Shown piece by piece: positions 60,683 to 64,000 of a stretch of 64,000 nucleotides of DNA. The notes under the pieces are model-generated. The model was given only the letters and a program-made list of their open reading frames with translations, was not told the DNA's origin and searched no databases. A program made the position numbers and the translations under genes. The stretch's first letter is position 1, and each line of letters starts with the position of its first letter. Source of the DNA: Strix aluco (lineage: Eukaryota > Chordata > Aves > Strigiformes > Strigidae); the NCBI RefSeq assembly GCF_031877795.1, contig NC_133954.1, forward strand, positions 10,135,466 through 10,199,465, given 5' to 3'.

Positions 60683-62997
60683 ATGGCACCGCGCGCACAG
60701 TCGGGCTCCGGCCAGCTTTCCCGAGGGCTCCTGCTGCTCTGGGGTAAGTGTGCGGGGGCTGGCCCTGGGGCCGCGGCTGCCGGCGGCGGGAGCTCTGCGC
60801 CTCGCACCACCCCGCACGCAGCCGCCCTCCCGCGCGTGGGGCCTGCGGCCGGGGTCTCGGCTCAGCCCGGCCCACCGCCGCCCTGGCACGGGGCCAGCCT
60901 GGCAGGGCCGAGGGCAGCCGTGGCCGGCGGTGGGCGGGCAGCGGGCACGGCGGGGCAGCCCCCACCACGCTTTCCCTCACCTTTTTGCAAATGCCCCACG
61001 AGAGCGGCTGCGGAGCTCTGCGAAGCCCCGGGTGGGACGGGAGCCACGGCACCACACGTGCCTGGGCAGAGAGGGGCTGGACGGGGTGGTCGGGGCAGAG
61101 GCCGGGACGGGGTGGGCTGCCCTTGCCGCAGCCGCTGTGCCAGCCCAGCAGTGCCCCGCGGCCAGTGCCCGGCCGTGCTGGAGCTCCCCACGAGCGGCCC
61201 AGGCAGGTCCCGCTGGGGCGGTTCAACACGCAACCAGCACTGCGGGCGCTCAGCCGAGGGCGGAAGATGGACGGGGCGGTTTCCTCGGGCCGTGGGGCTG
61301 CGGCGGGCCAGGCGGGCTGTGCCCCCCACCCATGGTGAGCCGTGGCGGGTGTGGGGCAGATGGCGGGCGGAGGGGCTCTCCGGCAGTGCCGCGCCGAGGC
61401 CAGCACTTCCTCTTCCTGCCCCTGCCTCGTCCAGCTGCAGTGCAGCCACCCGGGGTGACGGGGCAGCCCCCGTGCCGGCCCCCCATGGGCAGGGGGCACG
61501 GCTTGCCCCCGTGCTGTGGCCCACAGCCCCCAGACAGCCCCTCCGAGCCCTTGGGCAGCTGCCTGCAGCCTGGCCGGCCCCCTCCCCACAGCCCCCCCAT
61601 TATGGGGGGCTGGATGCTCCAGCCTGTGCCGGGGTCCCGTGCGTGGAGCCCTGCCCGTGCCCGTCCCCCGCTGACCCTGTCCCCTCCCTCCGCAGCGCTC
61701 CTGGGGACCGGGCTCTGCCACGTGGGCACCGAGGCGGAGGGCTTCGGCCAGGACGCCAGGACGCGCCCACCCATCGCCATGTTCAACCAGCTGGCCCAGC
61801 TCTTGGGTGAGTGCTGGGGCTCGGTGAGGGCCGGGCAGCGCCGCGGGGCCGACAGTGCCCTGGCTGGGGCCGGCTCTGCCCCGGGGGGTCACCCCTCCTT
61901 TCCCCTGGCCACACGCTTTCTGTCCATCCCCGAAACAGCTGGGCTGTGCCGTGGAGCCCTCCCCGGCGTTGGCTAAAGCCCCCTGGCAGCAGCCTGCCCT
62001 CCCGCCACAGTCCCGGGCATCACCCCAGGGCTGCTGCGGGGTCTGGCCCCCCACTGTGCCCGTGTCTTCCCCGCCAGCCTGGGCACGGGTCCAGGTGCCG
62101 GGTGTCCCCAGCCAGCAGCCGCGGGCAGGGACGGGCTCTGGCAGGGGTGTGTTGCCTGCGCTCAGCACCTTTCCCCTGCAGAGGAGAGGTACACCAACAT
62201 CACACAGTACTGCTGGGAGATGTTCGTCGACCTGATGAGGAACGTGACGGCGTCAGAGCTGTGCGAGTGGAAAGTCATCAGCAGGTCCGGGCCGGCTGCA
62301 GCCCCCTCCTGGGCAGTGCTGTGGGGTGTGGGGGGCTCTGACTGCCTCCAGGGACGTCCCTGGCTGGGGAGGCCGCACATGGGGACCCTTGGGTGGGGGC
62401 ATCGCCCGTGGCCCCTCTGTCCCCAGGGCTGCACGAGTGGAGCAGCTCCTGAGACAGCAGAAAGGGTTTGATCGGGGCAGAGCCCCCGGGCTGTGCCGAC
62501 TGGCCACCAGCTCCTGGCCCGAGGGGCCCAGGGCCACCTTCCCCTCCGGCAGCTCCTGCCTGCGCAGGGCCGGCTGGTGCAGCAGTGGGGCGCAGGGCGA
62601 GCCCTGGGTGGTCCGGGGGATGCTGCTGGGCCAGGGGGGGCTTGGGGCCGCCCGGGGGGGTCCGTGCCTCTGGCATCCCGCAGCCACCCTGTGCCCCACC
62701 GTGTCCCCGTCCCCTCCCAGCTCCCCGCGGTCTCCCCCCAGGCCCTACAGCATGCTGCAGGCCTGCCTGGAGGACGGGGCCGACCACCTGCACTACGGGT
62801 ACCCCAACGCGCTGGCCGAGCGGTTCATCTTCCAGAGCCACCACCGCTACTTCCACAACTGCACCCGGGAGCACCAGGTCTACCTGGATCCGCCCGAGGA
62901 CGTGCTGCTGGCCATGATCATCGCCCCCATCTGCCTCATCCCCTTCCTGGTCACCCTGGTCATCTGGCGCAGCAAGGACGGCAAAGCCCAGCCCTAG
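60683..62997 (+). CDS. RAMP2: RAMP2, receptor activity-modifying protein 2
   Basis: Single-pass partner of CALCRL (forming the AM1 adrenomedullin receptor) and of other class B GPCRs, at ER and plasma membrane. Four exons: 60683-60743, 61696-61806, 62182-62284, 62742-62997; 176 aa (human 175). A signal peptide (about 1-29) is followed by the ectodomain with four cysteines in the RAMP2 pattern (YCWEM, LCEWKV, ACLEDG, NCTRE) and three N-glycosylation sites (NIT, NVT, NCT). The helix and tail (DPPEDVLLAMIIAPICLIPF, LVTLVIWRSKDGKAQP) are nearly identical to human RAMP2, including the IWRSK stop-transfer segment. The exon 3 donor AG|GTCCGG is weak, but the phase and homology support it. It follows the RAMP-like gene in tandem, and VPS25 follows as in human. 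Confidence 0.97.
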
Positions 62998-63261
62998 CGC
63001 CGCTGCCGGGCACCCCCGGGCGCCCCCGCCGCCCCCTGCCGCCCCCCGCCCGCGGCGGGCAGCCAGCGGGCAGCGGCAGCCATGCGGGTCCCGCACCCGG
63101 GCGCTGCCCCACGCACCCCCCCCGGCTGCGGGGCCACCGGCCGCTCGCGCAGCCCCGGGGGGGGCTCCCGGCGTTACCGGCACACGCTGCTGGGGCAGCC
63201 GGTTCCCGCTGCGCCGCCGCCGGCGCCCCCCCTCGCTCCCCTGCCGGCGCCGTCGCCGGGG
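62998..63261 (+). other. RAMP2 3' UTR
   Basis: Short C-rich untranslated region between the RAMP2 stop and its poly(A) signal; no separate gene. Confidence 0.6.
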
Positions 63262-63267
63262 ATTAAA
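63262..63267 (+). terminator. RAMP2 polyadenylation signal
   Basis: ATTAAA, the commonest variant hexamer, 265 bases after the RAMP2 stop and followed by T-rich sequence. The VPS25 CpG island begins immediately after. Confidence 0.65.
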
Positions 63268-63299
63268 CGCTTCTTCCCCCACCCGTGTCGCTGGTTCTT

Positions 63300-63479
63300 C
63301 CGCCGCTCGGGCCCGGCGGGTGATCGCGGCCCTCGGCGGGCACCGGGCACCGACCGGGCGGGGCGGGGCCTCGTGGGGGCGGGCCGGGGGGCGGGGTCCC
63401 GGCGGGGCGGGTCCCGGCGGGGCGGGGGGCGGGTCCCGGCGCGGGCCGGAAGGCGGCGGCGGCGGTTCCGGTGGCGGCG
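63300..63479 (+). promoter_or_regulatory. VPS25 CpG promoter
   Basis: GGGGCGGG GC boxes repeat several times with GGGTCCCGGC words just upstream of the VPS25 ATG. There is no TATA. Only about 210 bases separate it from the RAMP2 poly(A) signal. Confidence 0.55.
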
Positions 63480-64000
63480 ATGAGCTTCGCGTGGCCCTGG
63501 CAGTACAGCTTCCCCCCCTTCTTCACGTGAGCGGCCGGCACCGGCACCGGCACCGGGACCGGGACCGGGGGAGCGGGGAGGGGCCGCGGGGAGCGGGGCG
63601 GGGCGGGGCGGGGGGGGCGGCGGGACCGGGGGAGCGGGGCCCGGGGCGAGGCCGGGCCGGGTGTGCCGGGTCCCGCCCGGTGCCGGTGCCGGTGCCGGTG
63701 CTGAGCGGAGCCCCGCAGGCTGCAGCCCAACGGCGAGACGCGGCAGAAGCAGCTCTCGGCCTGGTGCGCGCTGGCGCTCGCCTACAGCCAGCGGCACCGG
63801 CTGCCGGCCATGACGGTGCGGGAGGCCCAGGACAGCCCCCTCTTCGCCAACCGCCGCCTGCAGCGTATCCTTTGGGCGCCGGTGCCCCCCCCCCCCCCCC
63901 CCCCCGCCTCCGCCGGTCGGTGAGCGCCTCCTTAACCCCCGCCCAGGGAAGCTCCCGCTGGAGTCCATCCAGGTGGTGCTGGAGGAGCTCCGCAAGAACG
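63480..64000 (+). CDS. VPS25: VPS25 (ESCRT-II subunit EAP20), 3' part outside window
   Basis: Subunit of ESCRT-II, which drives sorting of ubiquitinated cargo into multivesicular endosomes; two VPS25 copies bind VPS22/VPS36 through PPXF motifs. Exons: 63480-63526, 63719-63864, 63947-64000 (continues). The 82 residues seen start MSFAWPWQYSFPPFFTLQPN, containing the PPFF motif, then TRQKQLSAWCALAL, MTVREAQDSPLFAN and RKLPLESIQVVLEELRKN. This matches the human N-terminal winged-helix domain; human has two extra residues (MA) before MSF. The second intron has U12-type signals. Family identity is firm; roughly half of the protein (human 176 aa) lies beyond the window. Confidence 0.95.
63535..63710. 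repeat. GGCACC/GGGACC and GGTGCC hexamer repeats, VPS25 intron 1
   Basis: Hexamer runs CACCGG and GGGACC at 63537-63570, GGGGC runs at 63590-63615, and four GGTGCC units at about 63678-63702 make up most of this intron. Confidence 0.7.
63865..63946 (+). other. U12-type (minor spliceosome) intron in VPS25
   Basis: The 82-base intron begins GTATCCTTT, the exact U12 5' splice-site consensus, and has TCCTTAAC at 63929-63936, the U12 branch-site consensus. It lies 10-12 bases before the terminal CAG and there is no usual polypyrimidine tract between. A run of about 20 C occupies the middle. Confidence 0.9.

Noticed and set aside
60576-62168. Minus-strand frame of 530 codons over RAMP2
   Set aside because: It is a shadow antisense to RAMP2 introns and exon 2, with no homologous features.

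Overview
The window looks like a GC-rich, gene-dense piece of a sauropsid genome, most likely a bird microchromosome (chicken chr27 type). The reasons are vertebrate genes with many short introns (several of 67-90 bases), CpG islands at most promoters, G-rich minisatellites, and a gene order matching human 17q21.2. That order and orientation is PSMC3IP(-), RETREG3(-), TUBG1(+), PLEKHH3(-), CCR10(-), CNTNAP1(+), EZH1(-), [RAMP-like(+)], RAMP2(+), VPS25(+). The species call is inferred from this synteny and from recalled protein families. No database search was possible.

Layout. 1-1665 holds the 3'-truncated PSMC3IP gene (meiotic/nuclear-receptor cofactor). 3195-10192 is RETREG3 (ER-phagy receptor), which shares a compact bidirectional CpG promoter (about 10193-10519) with TUBG1 (10520-17351, gamma-tubulin). 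The mammalian TUBG2 copy is absent. PLEKHH3 (19392-25861) and CCR10 (28569-30684) follow on the minus strand. CNTNAP1 (Caspr/paranodin, 24 exons, 32774-40888) converges with EZH1 (PRC2 methyltransferase, 44041-56109). EZH1 is head-to-head with a second RAMP-family gene (57590-59179), followed by genuine RAMP2 (60683-62997) and the start of VPS25 (63480 to the window end).

The exon models were built by hand from splice signals and reading phase. They close with no phase conflict and give near-human lengths for TUBG1 (451 aa), EZH1 (746), PLEKHH3 (785), RAMP2 (176) and CCR10 (364). CNTNAP1 comes out at 1304 aa, shorter than mammalian Caspr.

The genes do not form one pathway. The two RAMPs belong together as accessory subunits of class B GPCRs, and several pairs share promoters or 3' ends. 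The main discovery candidate is the extra RAMP-like gene beside RAMP2: it keeps the RAMP1-type six-cysteine spacing and the RAMP intron position, but carries an acidic Tyr-rich linker from two micro-exons and a long Cys/Pro-rich cytosolic tail. Other notable points are a textbook U12-type intron in VPS25, GC-AG introns in PLEKHH3 and EZH1, an in-frame upstream ATG in EZH1 exon 1, and a Caspr without the PGY-repeat and proline-rich tail segments. I saw no retroviral or other virus-like element, tRNA, rRNA or CRISPR array.
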